Source: an uncultured Candidatus Saccharibacteria bacterium (GTDB lineage Bacteria > Patescibacteriota > Saccharimonadia > Saccharimonadales > Saccharimonadaceae). Taken from it: a DNA stretch of 18,221 nucleotides. Below are positions 1-6,328 of this stretch, piece after piece. Every line of letters starts with the position of its first letter. Positions within the stretch are counted from its first letter, which is position 1. Position numbers and translations under genes: made by a program. The notes below the pieces were generated by a model. It saw only the letters and a list, made by a program, of their open reading frames with translations. It was not told the origin of the DNA and made no database searches. The DNA lies in the NCBI GenBank assembly GCA_948477625.1, contig CAOLNK010000010.1, positions 1-18,221 of the forward strand, written 5' to 3'.

Positions 1-1396
1 CAACACTAGATGCCAACCCATACTTACTCAGCATATTCTGGAAGCTACCAGATTTCCCATCTGCCTGACTCCCTGCAGTCGGTAACATCCAACCCTTAGG
101 ACAAATACTATCAGCAGCATCAGCATTCGTAATAGTACCACCAGACCCAGCTGTAGCAGCATTAAACTGGTAATAATTCCCTATCAAGTAATGCTCATCA
201 TAAGTACCAGCCGTACACACCTTAGACGCACCCGTACCAGACCATTCAGTACAATTCACAGCAACCAGAGTATTGTTGGTGGCGTTAGCCCCAGCCCAGT
301 TACCAGTCGCCGCAGTATATCCAGGCTTGAACTTAGCGCTATCAGACACATCTACAAAGCCCACTTTAGTACAAGTCGCAATATTTGTTGCATCGCCACA
401 AGAGGTCGTCAACAATGGAGTAGCAAGCACCCATTTGCCCAAGTTCCAAGACCGCGTCTCAGTCTGTGGAGGATTGCTCACAGCAGACGGCACTGAGAAC
501 TCTGTATTGCGCATTCTAGTGCCAGCACCTTCAGTAAAGGACCAGTTCGCGCTCACATCAGAATCAGCTGGAGTTAACTTGTTCACAAAAGTCTGGTTTG
601 CATTACGATCGCCGAAAGTCAAAGCAAGGTTTTGTGTCATCCAACAACGGCCATCTTTAAGCTTCGCTACCCAGTAAATATTACCATCACGATTATCAAT
701 CAGCTGAGTAGTTTCATCTTCAGCAGAATGCTCACAAATCTCTGGAGTCATATCCTGCATATAAGTCAAGTTCGACAGACTATCCACTTCAAGCGGATTC
801 GCCACCACCGATACCAATACTTGACGCTGATAAGTACCAGCTGGAATCTCAGTATTCACCATCGTACCGAAAGCCAACTTATAAGTTGTGCTAGCATTCG
901 CATTCGGCGTACTCGTCATCTGGGAAGCAGCAGCAGTTACTGGCCTATACTCAGTCGATGCAGTCGGAGCAGTCTCACCCACATAAGCACCCCAAGTATT
1001 AGCAGCAAAACCTGATTGATCGGTATTTGCACCAATCGAGTTAATCACGGAGCTATTTGTGCTTGATGTCGCCTCAAGGGTAGTTCCGCCAACACCATTC
1101 AACAGCACAGCAAAACCAGAACTGTTATTAGTGGCGACAGTCAAATCCATTGAGTTAACACCGAAGCTACCAGTAGACTTTGGCACCACGTCCACATCGA
1201 CGCGAGCACCCAAACTCACTGAGATAACTGGTTTCAACATTACCCGTGCTTTAGTAGTACCAGTTTCCGTTACTTCGCCTTCGGCTGATGCATTCCCGGC
1301 CATGGGGCACAGTAACATTACTGTAAGCAACCCAAGAACCCCGAAACACGACGCCAATCCCAAAGACTTGCGTTTGGTAATTTTATTTAGTTTCAT
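1..1396 (-). CDS. Secreted FISUMP-domain surface protein, partial (3' end beyond the window)
   Basis: A single open frame runs from an ATG at 1394-1396 to the window edge: 465 codons with no stop, so the C-terminus is missing. The start is supported by AGAAGGAA (1406-1413) nine bases upstream. Residues 1-38 form a signal peptide: a KRK-type basic start, a hydrophobic core at about 12-32, and a probable cleavage site after NASA. Residues about 50-205 are Ser/Thr/Asn-rich and look like a beta-sandwich stalk. From about 219 the protein has FISUMP (Fibrobacter succinogenes major paralogous domain) hallmarks: YWVAKLKDGRCWMTQNL at 241-257 and ICPKGWMLPT at 431-440. The expected C-terminal G-YWS...GFPLRC part lies outside the window. 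Several Cys pairs (221/251, 333/342, 382/394) fit an exported disulfide-bonded fold. FISUMP proteins are surface proteins of unknown function. It lies 175 bp downstream of infB with its own promoter. Confidence 0.88.
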   Translation of the reverse strand, partial: MKLNKITKRKSLGLASCFGVLGLLTVMLLCPMAGNASAEGEVTETGTTKARVMLKPVISVSLGARVDVDVVPKSTGSFGVNSMDLTVATNNSSGFAVLLNGVGGTTLEATSSTNSSVINSIGANTDQSGFAANTWGAYVGETAPTASTEYRPVTAAASQMTSTPNANASTTYKLAFGTMVNTEIPAGTYQRQVLVSVVANPLEVDSLSNLTYMQDMTPEICEHSAEDETTQLIDNRDGNIYWVAKLKDGRCWMTQNLALTFGDRNANQTFVNKLTPADSDVSANWSFTEGAGTRMRNTEFSVPSAVSNPPQTETRSWNLGKWVLATPLLTTSCGDATNIATCTKVGFVDVSDSAKFKPGYTAATGNWAGANATNNTLVAVNCTEWSGTGASKVCTAGTYDEHYLIGNYYQFNAATAGSGGTITNADAADSICPKGWMLPTAGSQADGKSGSFQNMLSKYGLASSV

Positions 1397-1450
1397 GTGG
1401 TTTTATTCCTTCTACGACCTTATTTTATAAACATGACCTTATTAACTTCT

Positions 1451-1479
1451 ATTATCTCAAAGCATAACCCTGATGTCAA
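1451..1479 (-). promoter_or_regulatory. Sigma-70-type promoter of the FISUMP gene
   Basis: On the minus strand: TTGACA (1474-1479), a 17-bp spacer, and GATAAT (1451-1456). It lies between the infB terminator and the FISUMP start codon and gives a leader of about 50 nt, so the FISUMP gene is probably transcribed independently of infB. Confidence 0.75.
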
Positions 1480-1510
1480 GACCAAAATGCTCAAGATTAT
1501 GTATATTCTC

Positions 1511-1545
1511 AAAAAATATACCCTCGCGCCAAAAGGCGACGAGGG
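1511..1545 (-). terminator. Rho-independent terminator of infB
   Basis: CCCTCG-CGCC / AAAA / GGCG-A-CGAGGG (1521-1545) forms a 10-bp GC-rich stem with one bulged A. On the minus strand it is followed by TATATTTTTT (1511-1520 reversed). It starts 26 bp past the infB stop codon. Confidence 0.85.
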
Positions 1546-1571
1546 TCAAACGAATAAGTTGTTATTAGTCT

Positions 1572-3368
1572 CTATTCCCCCAACTTACGCTGACGCGCCT
1601 CACGGGTGAAGAATTCTAACCTATCCCCCACTGCCAAGTTGATCTTTTTCTCAGTTTTCATTGCCAAACCGCCAACCTCGTTCTCGATCAGCTCCTTGGC
1701 ATCAATGCGTTCCTTCTGTACGCTCTCCACCTCAGCTTCGCCAATCACTTCCTTGCCATGTTTCACTCGTACCAAAGCACTCGGCACCAACCGTCCACTT
1801 TCCATCTGCCCACCAGCAATCAGCTCCGTCTTAGTCACCCGGAACACACCCATCACCTTCATTTCGCCCATACCAGTCTCAACAATCTCCTCGCCTAGCA
1901 ACTTTTCCATGCTATCACGAGCATCGTCCAAAAGTTCATAAATCACCCGGTAGCTCCGAATTGCTACACCGTCGCGCGCTGCAAGCTTAGAAATATTAGT
2001 TGGTACGTTTACATTAAAACCATAAATCACCGTGTTGCCGTCGCCAGCCGCCATATATACATCATTCTCTGTGATATCGCCCACACCAGTCGCTACGATA
2101 TTCAACGTCACCTCACCCTTGGTATCAATCAGTTTCAAACTATCAACAACCGATGTTACCGAACCCAGCACATCACCTTTAATGATCACGTTAAAGACTT
2201 TAGAATTATCCTCCACGTTCATCATGCGCAAAAGATCGGTACTGGTAACATTAGCACTTGCCGCCTCATCTACCGCACCCTGAGCATAGAGTAATGCTGC
2301 CTTCCGAGCAGTTTTCTCATCTTTTTGTTCCAAGAAACGATCACCAAAATTTGGCAACTCCTTGAACCCAGTAATCGTCACCGGCGTCGACGGGCCAGCC
2401 TTCCCCTTAGGCTTACCTTTAAAATCTACCATAGTGCGTACTTTGCCATAGCTACTACCTGCAGTAATAAACTCGCCCACCTTCAATTCCCCGCCAGTCA
2501 CCAATAGGTTCACTACGGAACCTTTACCAGTCTCCATGTGTGATTCAATTACCAAACCTTCAGCCGGAATGTCCACGTCTGCCTTCAGCTCTTCCACATC
2601 CGCAATCAATAAAATACTGTCCAACAATTTTTCCAAGTTATCGCCCGTCTTGGCCGAAACTGGAATCATCATAATGTCACCACCCCATTCTTCTGGTTGT
2701 AAACCATGTGTAGACAAATCCGCCATCGTGCGCGGAATATCAGCCCCCTCGCGATCAATCTTGTTAATCGCCACAATAATCTTGGCATTTGCGCCCTGAG
2801 CAAACTTGATTGCTTCCACGGTCTGCGGTTTCACACCATCGTCGGCCGCCACCACAATCACTACAATATCTGTCAACATCGCACCATGCTGGCGAATCGC
2901 CGCAAAGGCCTCGTGCCCCGGCGTATCCAGAAAAGTAATCTTACGCCCATCATGCTCCAGCTGATACGCCGAAATATGCTGCGTGATACCACCCGCCTCA
3001 GTTTCCACAGTCTTTTTGTGTAACAAAGTATCTAGAAGTGTAGTTTTACCGTGATCGACATGCCCCATCACCGCCACCACTGGTGGACGTGGCACTGCAT
3101 GGTCGCTCAACTCACGCCGTTGCTCAGAAGTCTGCGTAGCAGTATTCTTGCGCTCTAACCGTACGCCTTCAATCCCTAGCTCGCCAATCATAATCTCGGC
3201 AGTCTCAAAATCCAACCGTTGATTAATCGTGGCCACAATGCCATTCTTGAACAACTCCCCAATCAAAGCTGTCACCGATAGACCCAAAGCCGTTGCCAGC
3301 TCGTCTACCGTAATCGAGCCAGCAATCCGGATTACTTTTTCCGCTTCGTTCTTAGCCTCAGCGCTCAT
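1572..3368 (-). CDS. infB: Translation initiation factor IF-2
   Basis: This cytoplasmic GTPase brings initiator tRNA to the 30S subunit and promotes subunit joining. At 598 aa it is a compact form: one IF2_N domain (about residues 9-70) and no long charged N-terminal extension like that of E. coli (890 aa). G-domain motifs are intact: G1 GHVDHGKT (102-109), G2 region GGITQHIS (126-133), G3 DTPGH (148-152), G4 NKID (202-205), G5 SAK (238-240). Domain II, the linker and the C-terminal fMet-tRNA-binding beta-barrel follow to residue 598. The ATG start is supported by AAAGGAG (3374-3380) five bases upstream. It is transcribed divergently from tRNA-Asn. A weak -10 (TAAAAT, 3416-3421) without a clear -35 could be its promoter. 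It is not joined to rbfA or nusA as in many bacteria. Confidence 0.98.
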   Translation of the reverse strand: MSAEAKNEAEKVIRIAGSITVDELATALGLSVTALIGELFKNGIVATINQRLDFETAEIMIGELGIEGVRLERKNTATQTSEQRRELSDHAVPRPPVVAVMGHVDHGKTTLLDTLLHKKTVETEAGGITQHISAYQLEHDGRKITFLDTPGHEAFAAIRQHGAMLTDIVVIVVAADDGVKPQTVEAIKFAQGANAKIIVAINKIDREGADIPRTMADLSTHGLQPEEWGGDIMMIPVSAKTGDNLEKLLDSILLIADVEELKADVDIPAEGLVIESHMETGKGSVVNLLVTGGELKVGEFITAGSSYGKVRTMVDFKGKPKGKAGPSTPVTITGFKELPNFGDRFLEQKDEKTARKAALLYAQGAVDEAASANVTSTDLLRMMNVEDNSKVFNVIIKGDVLGSVTSVVDSLKLIDTKGEVTLNIVATGVGDITENDVYMAAGDGNTVIYGFNVNVPTNISKLAARDGVAIRSYRVIYELLDDARDSMEKLLGEEIVETGMGEMKVMGVFRVTKTELIAGGQMESGRLVPSALVRVKHGKEVIGEAEVESVQKERIDAKELIENEVGGLAMKTEKKINLAVGDRLEFFTREARQRKLGE

Positions 3369-3433
3369 TGCCGCTCCTTTCTGTCATGTTTGTTAGATTT
3401 ATAACAATTCCCTCTATTTTACCATATTTTGTC

Positions 3434-3460
3434 TTGATTTTGTATAAAATGTGATATAAT
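3434..3460 (+). promoter_or_regulatory. Promoter of tRNA-Asn
   Basis: TTGATT (3434-3439) and a consensus TATAAT (3455-3460), 15 bp apart. The predicted start near 3467 lies about 13 nt before the tRNA. The spacer is shorter than the usual 17 bp, so the -35 assignment is less certain than the -10. Confidence 0.6.
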
Positions 3461-3479
3461 CATAGGGTAAAGTTAATAA

Positions 3480-3554
3480 TCCCCGGTAGCTCAATGGTGG
3501 AGCAAGAAGCTGTTAACTTCGAGGTTACTGGTTCGAGTCCAGTCCGGGGAGCCA
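3480..3554 (+). tRNA. tRNA-Asn (anticodon GTT)
   Basis: Cloverleaf read by eye: acceptor TCCCCGG pairs with CCGGGGA, D-arm GCTC...GAGC, anticodon stem AGAAG/CTTCG with an A-G mismatch at its base, loop CTGTTAA with anticodon GTT at 3512-3514, and T-arm ACTGG-TTCGAGT-CCAGT. The discriminator is G and CCA is genome-encoded at 3552-3554. It is a single-tRNA unit with its own promoter and a terminator directly after it. Confidence 0.95.
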
Positions 3555-3589
3555 AAGAAATATCTCGACATATGTCGAGATATTTCTTT
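3554..3589 (+). terminator. Perfect 36-nt palindromic terminator after tRNA-Asn
   Basis: Two 18-nt half-sites are exact reverse complements centred at 3571/3572 with no separate loop. The arms end in TATTTCTTT on both strands, so it could stop the tRNA-Asn transcript (plus) and the converging deformylase-fragment transcript (minus). It begins at the last base of the tRNA CCA. Confidence 0.75.
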
Positions 3590-3611
3590 CATCCTGAAGT
3601 TGACACTTGTG

Positions 3612-3845
3612 CTAGTTTAATAAACTCTTGCTAAGAATTAGGGTACCTACTTGATTTGCACTTAATCCCACCCCCGATTTTCGCTCCTGCACCGTATAAT
3701 ACATATCGTCAATCAATTTTTGTATTTCTTCGGACAGAATTTCTGCGCTTGATAACTCCCGACATTTTTGCCGCAACACCGCACTTCCATCCGGGACAAG
3801 ATCCAAAAGTTTCGACGCTCGTTTCGTTTTTATAGCCAACCCCAC
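3612..3845 (-). pseudogene. def: Truncated peptide deformylase (N-terminal fragment)
   Basis: The 77-codon frame starts at GTG (3843-3845) and overlaps the end of the upstream kinase-like gene by 16 bp, with AAAGGG about 8 bp upstream as a possible ribosome binding site. Residues about 15-67 look like the start of a peptide deformylase: PDGSAVLRQKCREL, LIDDMYYTV, then motif I as GVGLSANQ (58-65). Homology stops after NQVG, and ten unrelated residues lead to a stop. Motif II (EGCLS) and motif III (HExDH), which supply the metal ligands and catalytic Glu, are absent, so it cannot be an active deformylase, whose usual length is at least 150 aa. The break lies just before the tRNA-Asn terminator, suggesting a deletion or recombination junction. 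A functional def copy should exist elsewhere. Confidence 0.75.
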
Positions 3846-4333
3846 CTCGCTAGCCCTTTCAAATATGATTCTGCCTCATCTCTCGTCTTAAAAACAATAA
3901 AATTTTTATTCGGGTACTTTTTCATCAGTTCATAAGTCCGCGGTAGCTTATCTCGAGAAAAATCAATTGCCTTCTGCATCAGCTCCGGGTCTACTTCCTT
4001 GTCCACCCACCGAAAATCATCCCTTTTCCGCCCCACTCGTTCCCTTAGTCCCGCCAGACATACCTCTAGCGGATATTCTAGCAAAATCACCGTGTCGCAC
4101 CGCTTCACTCGCATCTCCATTGTTCGCTGATAATTCCCGTCCAAAATCCACTCATCACCCTTCAAAATCTCCGCCAGTCGCACATCGAACTCATCTCGTG
4201 ACAACTGTTTAGCTTCCTCATCGTACCACACTAAATCAAGGTGACAGAGTGGCAGCCCCGTAATTTTCGCCAATTTTTTCGAAAACGTACTCTTGCCCGC
4301 CCCCGGACTCCCAATCACCAAAACTCGTTTCAT
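3830..4333 (-). CDS. P-loop NTPase, topology modulation (FlaR)/adenylate-kinase-like family
   Basis: A 167-aa cytoplasmic protein with an N-terminal Walker A, GSPGAGKST (8-16), directly after the first beta strand. A short kinase-like core follows with LCHLD (29-33), the family-typical W-I-L-D-G-N-Y (62-68), a strand VILLEYP (82-88) and an Arg-rich lid-like stretch (96-104). This pattern fits the small proteins annotated as DNA topology modulation protein or adenylate-kinase-related kinases. The substrate is unknown, and nothing here shows a direct role in DNA topology. The ATG at 4331-4333 has no strong ribosome binding site. It overlaps the deformylase fragment by 16 bp, suggesting translational coupling before that gene was truncated. 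Confidence 0.8.
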   Translation of the reverse strand: MKRVLVIGSPGAGKSTFSKKLAKITGLPLCHLDLVWYDEEAKQLSRDEFDVRLAEILKGDEWILDGNYQRTMEMRVKRCDTVILLEYPLEVCLAGLRERVGRKRDDFRWVDKEVDPELMQKAIDFSRDKLPRTYELMKKYPNKNFIVFKTRDEAESYLKGLARWGWL

Positions 4334-4365
4334 TCTACTACTATCATATCACAGCGTACAATTAT

Positions 4366-4395
4366 TTTATACAGAGCATGTACCAATCTTGACAA
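4366..4395 (-). promoter_or_regulatory. Promoter of the P-loop kinase-like gene
   Basis: On the minus strand: TTGTCA (4390-4395), an 18-bp spacer, and TATAAA (4366-4371). The -35 occupies almost the same bases as the -35 of the divergent plus-strand promoter. Confidence 0.55.
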
Positions 4396-4417
4396 AAATC
4401 ATAATCTGTGCTAAAAT
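4389..4417 (+). promoter_or_regulatory. Promoter of the DUF2726 gene
   Basis: Consensus TTGACA (4389-4394), a 17-bp spacer, and TAAAAT (4412-4417). The expected start is near 4424, giving a leader of about 27 nt before the ATG at 4451. Confidence 0.8.
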
Positions 4418-4450
4418 GAAAGTATACCTTGTTATAGGGATTGTTTTTGC

Positions 4451-4993
4451 ATGGATACTATTCTAATTATTGTTGCCGGAATTGCTGGGGTTGCCTTTTT
4501 GATTGTTTCAATCCTAGCCGGAATTACTGCCCGCCGGCGCCGCCAGGAGGCTATGGGCCACTGTCGTTATCGCCCCAAGAAAAGCCTCATGGTTGGCTCT
4601 GAAAGGCGCTGTTTCCAGCTTTTAAACGATATTTTTGGCCAAAGATTCTATATTATTCCCCAGGTGGACGTTTCCGCCCTACTCAATCATAAGGTTGGCA
4701 ATCAAAACCGTCTTGAGGCCTATGGCTTCATCGAGAATAAGACCGTGGACTTTGTCTTTTGCAACAAGCAAACCCTGCGTCCAGTCTGCGCCGTCAAGCT
4801 CGACGAGGGCAAAACCACTGACCGTAGTCTCGGTAGTGACCCTAAGGACATGGAAAAATTCTTCCAAAGCGCCCATCTCCCCTTTGTTCGTATCACTAAA
4901 CCCGACAAACTCGACCGCCAAACCATCATCGAAGAGTTCTCGCGCGTGGTCTACGAAACCAGCATCCTCGACAATAAGCGCAAGAAAAAATAA
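4451..4993 (+). CDS. Membrane-anchored DUF2726 (restriction-endonuclease-like fold) protein
   Basis: A 180-aa protein. Residues 4-24 form one transmembrane helix followed by ARRRRQ, which predicts a short outside N-terminus and a cytoplasmic body. Residues about 43-160 resemble DUF2726: KKSLMVGSERRCFQLLNDIF, QVDVSALL (71-78), then VDFVFC (99-104) and a strand ending AVKLDEG (114-120). DUF2726 is thought to have a PD-(D/E)XK-type nuclease fold. D100 could be the conserved Asp, but where relatives commonly have a Glu-containing IELD this protein has VKLD, so catalytic ability is doubtful. The tail (175-180) is strongly basic. It is the only confident plus-strand protein gene here, with its own strong promoter and a weak GGGA-type binding site. 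Role unknown. Confidence 0.75.
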   Translation: MDTILIIVAGIAGVAFLIVSILAGITARRRRQEAMGHCRYRPKKSLMVGSERRCFQLLNDIFGQRFYIIPQVDVSALLNHKVGNQNRLEAYGFIENKTVDFVFCNKQTLRPVCAVKLDEGKTTDRSLGSDPKDMEKFFQSAHLPFVRITKPDKLDRQTIIEEFSRVVYETSILDNKRKKK

Positions 4994-5039
4994 TCCAAAT
5001 TATTTTAAGGGCGAAGTTAGCTCGAGACTAGTGCTAGGA

Positions 5040-5099
5040 AAAAGTGAGAATCGCAAAGGAGACGTACTAAACGTACGTCTCCTGCGAATCGGAACTTTT
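5040..5099. terminator. Convergent (bidirectional) hairpin between the DUF2726 gene and S1
   Basis: AGGAGACGTAC (5057-5067), loop TAAAC, then the exact complement GTACGTCTCCT (5073-5083). The stem extends by TCGC/GCGA (5051-5054/5084-5087) past an AA bulge, with AAAAGT/ACTTTT further out. It lies between two converging genes and has short T-runs on either side, though not directly abutting the stem, so it is a plausible but imperfect intrinsic terminator for both. Confidence 0.55.
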
Positions 5100-5134
5100 G
5101 ACAACGCAATAGCCCAAGATAACGAATCCCTCGC

Positions 5135-6196
5135 CTAAGCAATCGTTAGGCTGATTTTGCGCCCGTCCCGGTCAATATCGAGCACACGGAACTTCTTGCG
5201 TTCGTTCAGCGTAAAGACTTTCTCGGGGTCAGCATCAGACCCATTACCAAGCTCTGATACATGCACCAAAGCCTCAACTGCTGAAGAAATCTGCACGAAA
5301 GCACCAAATGGAGTAATCCGGGTAATTGTGCCTTCAACTTCATCACCCTTCTTTAGGTTCTCCACTTCTGATAGCCATGGGTCTTCAGTCAGCTGTTTCA
5401 TCGAAAGCGACAAACGTTCCTTATCAATAGCGATAATCTTGGCTTCCACAGTTTCACCTACCTTGACGTAATCTGCTGGATTGTTCACACGCTCCCAAGA
5501 AATCTCAGAAATGTGAATCAAACCTTCCACACCATCAACATTCACAAAGGCACCAAAGTCAACCACACCGGTCACCACGCCCTTGACAACGTCACCCACG
5601 TGCAACTCAGCGAAACGCTCCGCCAAGCCATCTTTAACAGCTTCCTTCTCGGAGAAAATCAGCTTGTTGTCTTTGCGGTTCGCATCCAAGATACGCACCT
5701 TCATTGGCTGACCTACCAAGCTGTTCAAGCGCTGCAAAATCTCATCCTTGTCTGCAGAACCAACTCGTGGGTAATGCTCGGCCGACAGCTGGCTCACCGG
5801 CAAGAATCCACGAATGCCTTCGTATTCCGCCAACAAACCACCACGGTTTGCATCAAATGGCGTAACTTCAATCACTTCCGCCGCATCAATCCGGCTCTGG
5901 ATTTCATCCCAGCCCTTCTCCTTGGCTGCCTTACGGAGCGATAGCAAGATACTACCATCACCCATTTCTGACTCGATAACTGAGGCCGACACCTCATCAC
6001 CGATGTTCAAATTGCGCGCAAAGCTCACTTCGCGCCGTGGGACTACGCCCACGCCACGCGCACCGAGATCAATCAAAATCTCATGCTTACGCATCGACAA
6101 GACCTTTCCGGTCACAGTCTCACCAGTTGCTGCCCGCTTGATGCCTTCGTCTGCACCCGCCAGCAACTCATCCATTGTTAGTTTGGCTTTTGCCAT
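5135..6196 (-). CDS. rpsA: 30S ribosomal protein S1 (four S1 domains)
   Basis: A 353-aa RNA-binding protein with four OB-fold S1 domains at about 24-90, 105-184, 199-267 and 282-353. Repeats 3 and 4 have the clearest consensus (GAFV...GLIHISE at 215-232 and GAFV...ALVHVSE at 298-315). In ribosomal S1, domains 1-2 bind the ribosome and later ones hold mRNA. Four domains is shorter than the six of E. coli and resembles Gram-positive and CPR forms. I chose the ATG at 6194-6196 (MAKAK). An in-frame TTG at 6241 would add 15 poorly conserved residues and precede the binding site GGAGAAAGGA (6211-6220). That site is 14 nt from the ATG, longer than usual. The gene has its own promoter just past the end of the upstream wall-protein gene and a leader hairpin. 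Confidence 0.92.
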   Translation of the reverse strand: MAKAKLTMDELLAGADEGIKRAATGETVTGKVLSMRKHEILIDLGARGVGVVPRREVSFARNLNIGDEVSASVIESEMGDGSILLSLRKAAKEKGWDEIQSRIDAAEVIEVTPFDANRGGLLAEYEGIRGFLPVSQLSAEHYPRVGSADKDEILQRLNSLVGQPMKVRILDANRKDNKLIFSEKEAVKDGLAERFAELHVGDVVKGVVTGVVDFGAFVNVDGVEGLIHISEISWERVNNPADYVKVGETVEAKIIAIDKERLSLSMKQLTEDPWLSEVENLKKGDEVEGTITRITPFGAFVQISSAVEALVHVSELGNGSDADPEKVFTLNERKKFRVLDIDRDGRKISLTIA

Positions 6197-6221
6197 AATT
6201 ATTATGATTATCCTTTCTCCA

Positions 6222-6267
6222 GGCCCGTTCAAAAATCCCAACTGCTATTGAAACTTATGAACGGACC
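6222..6267 (-). promoter_or_regulatory. Leader hairpin abutting the S1 ribosome binding site
   Basis: In the S1 mRNA leader, the arms at 6258-6267 and 6222-6231 (GGTCCGTTCA with TGAACGGGCC) form a 10-bp stem with one G-U pair around a 26-nt loop. The 3' arm ends one base before the purine-rich binding site (6211-6220). This position would suit translational control; its role is inference. Confidence 0.5.
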
Positions 6268-6282
6268 CGAAATCTATAACTA

Positions 6283-6311
6283 ATTATAACAAACTTTATC
6301 GCTACTGTCTA
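6283..6311 (-). promoter_or_regulatory. Promoter of the S1 gene
   Basis: On the minus strand: TAGACA (6306-6311), a 17-bp spacer, and a consensus TATAAT (6283-6288). It lies in the 130 bp between the wall-protein stop codon and the S1 start. No clear terminator separates the two genes. Confidence 0.75.
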
Positions 6312-6328
6312 GAGGTGAACTGTTTACC

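Noticed and set aside
191..1430. Several plus-strand reading frames of 100-134 codons
   Set aside because: They lie antisense to the FISUMP gene, lack ribosome binding sites and show low-complexity Ser/Thr composition typical of the reverse frame of a real gene.
4635..5138. 167-codon plus-strand frame overlapping the DUF2726 gene
   Set aside because: Different frame of a real gene, Ser/Pro-rich composition, and it runs through the convergent terminator.
6197..6241. N-terminal extension of S1 from a TTG at 6239-6241
   Set aside because: The strong purine-rich binding site lies inside this extension, and the MAKAK start at 6196 is typical for the family.
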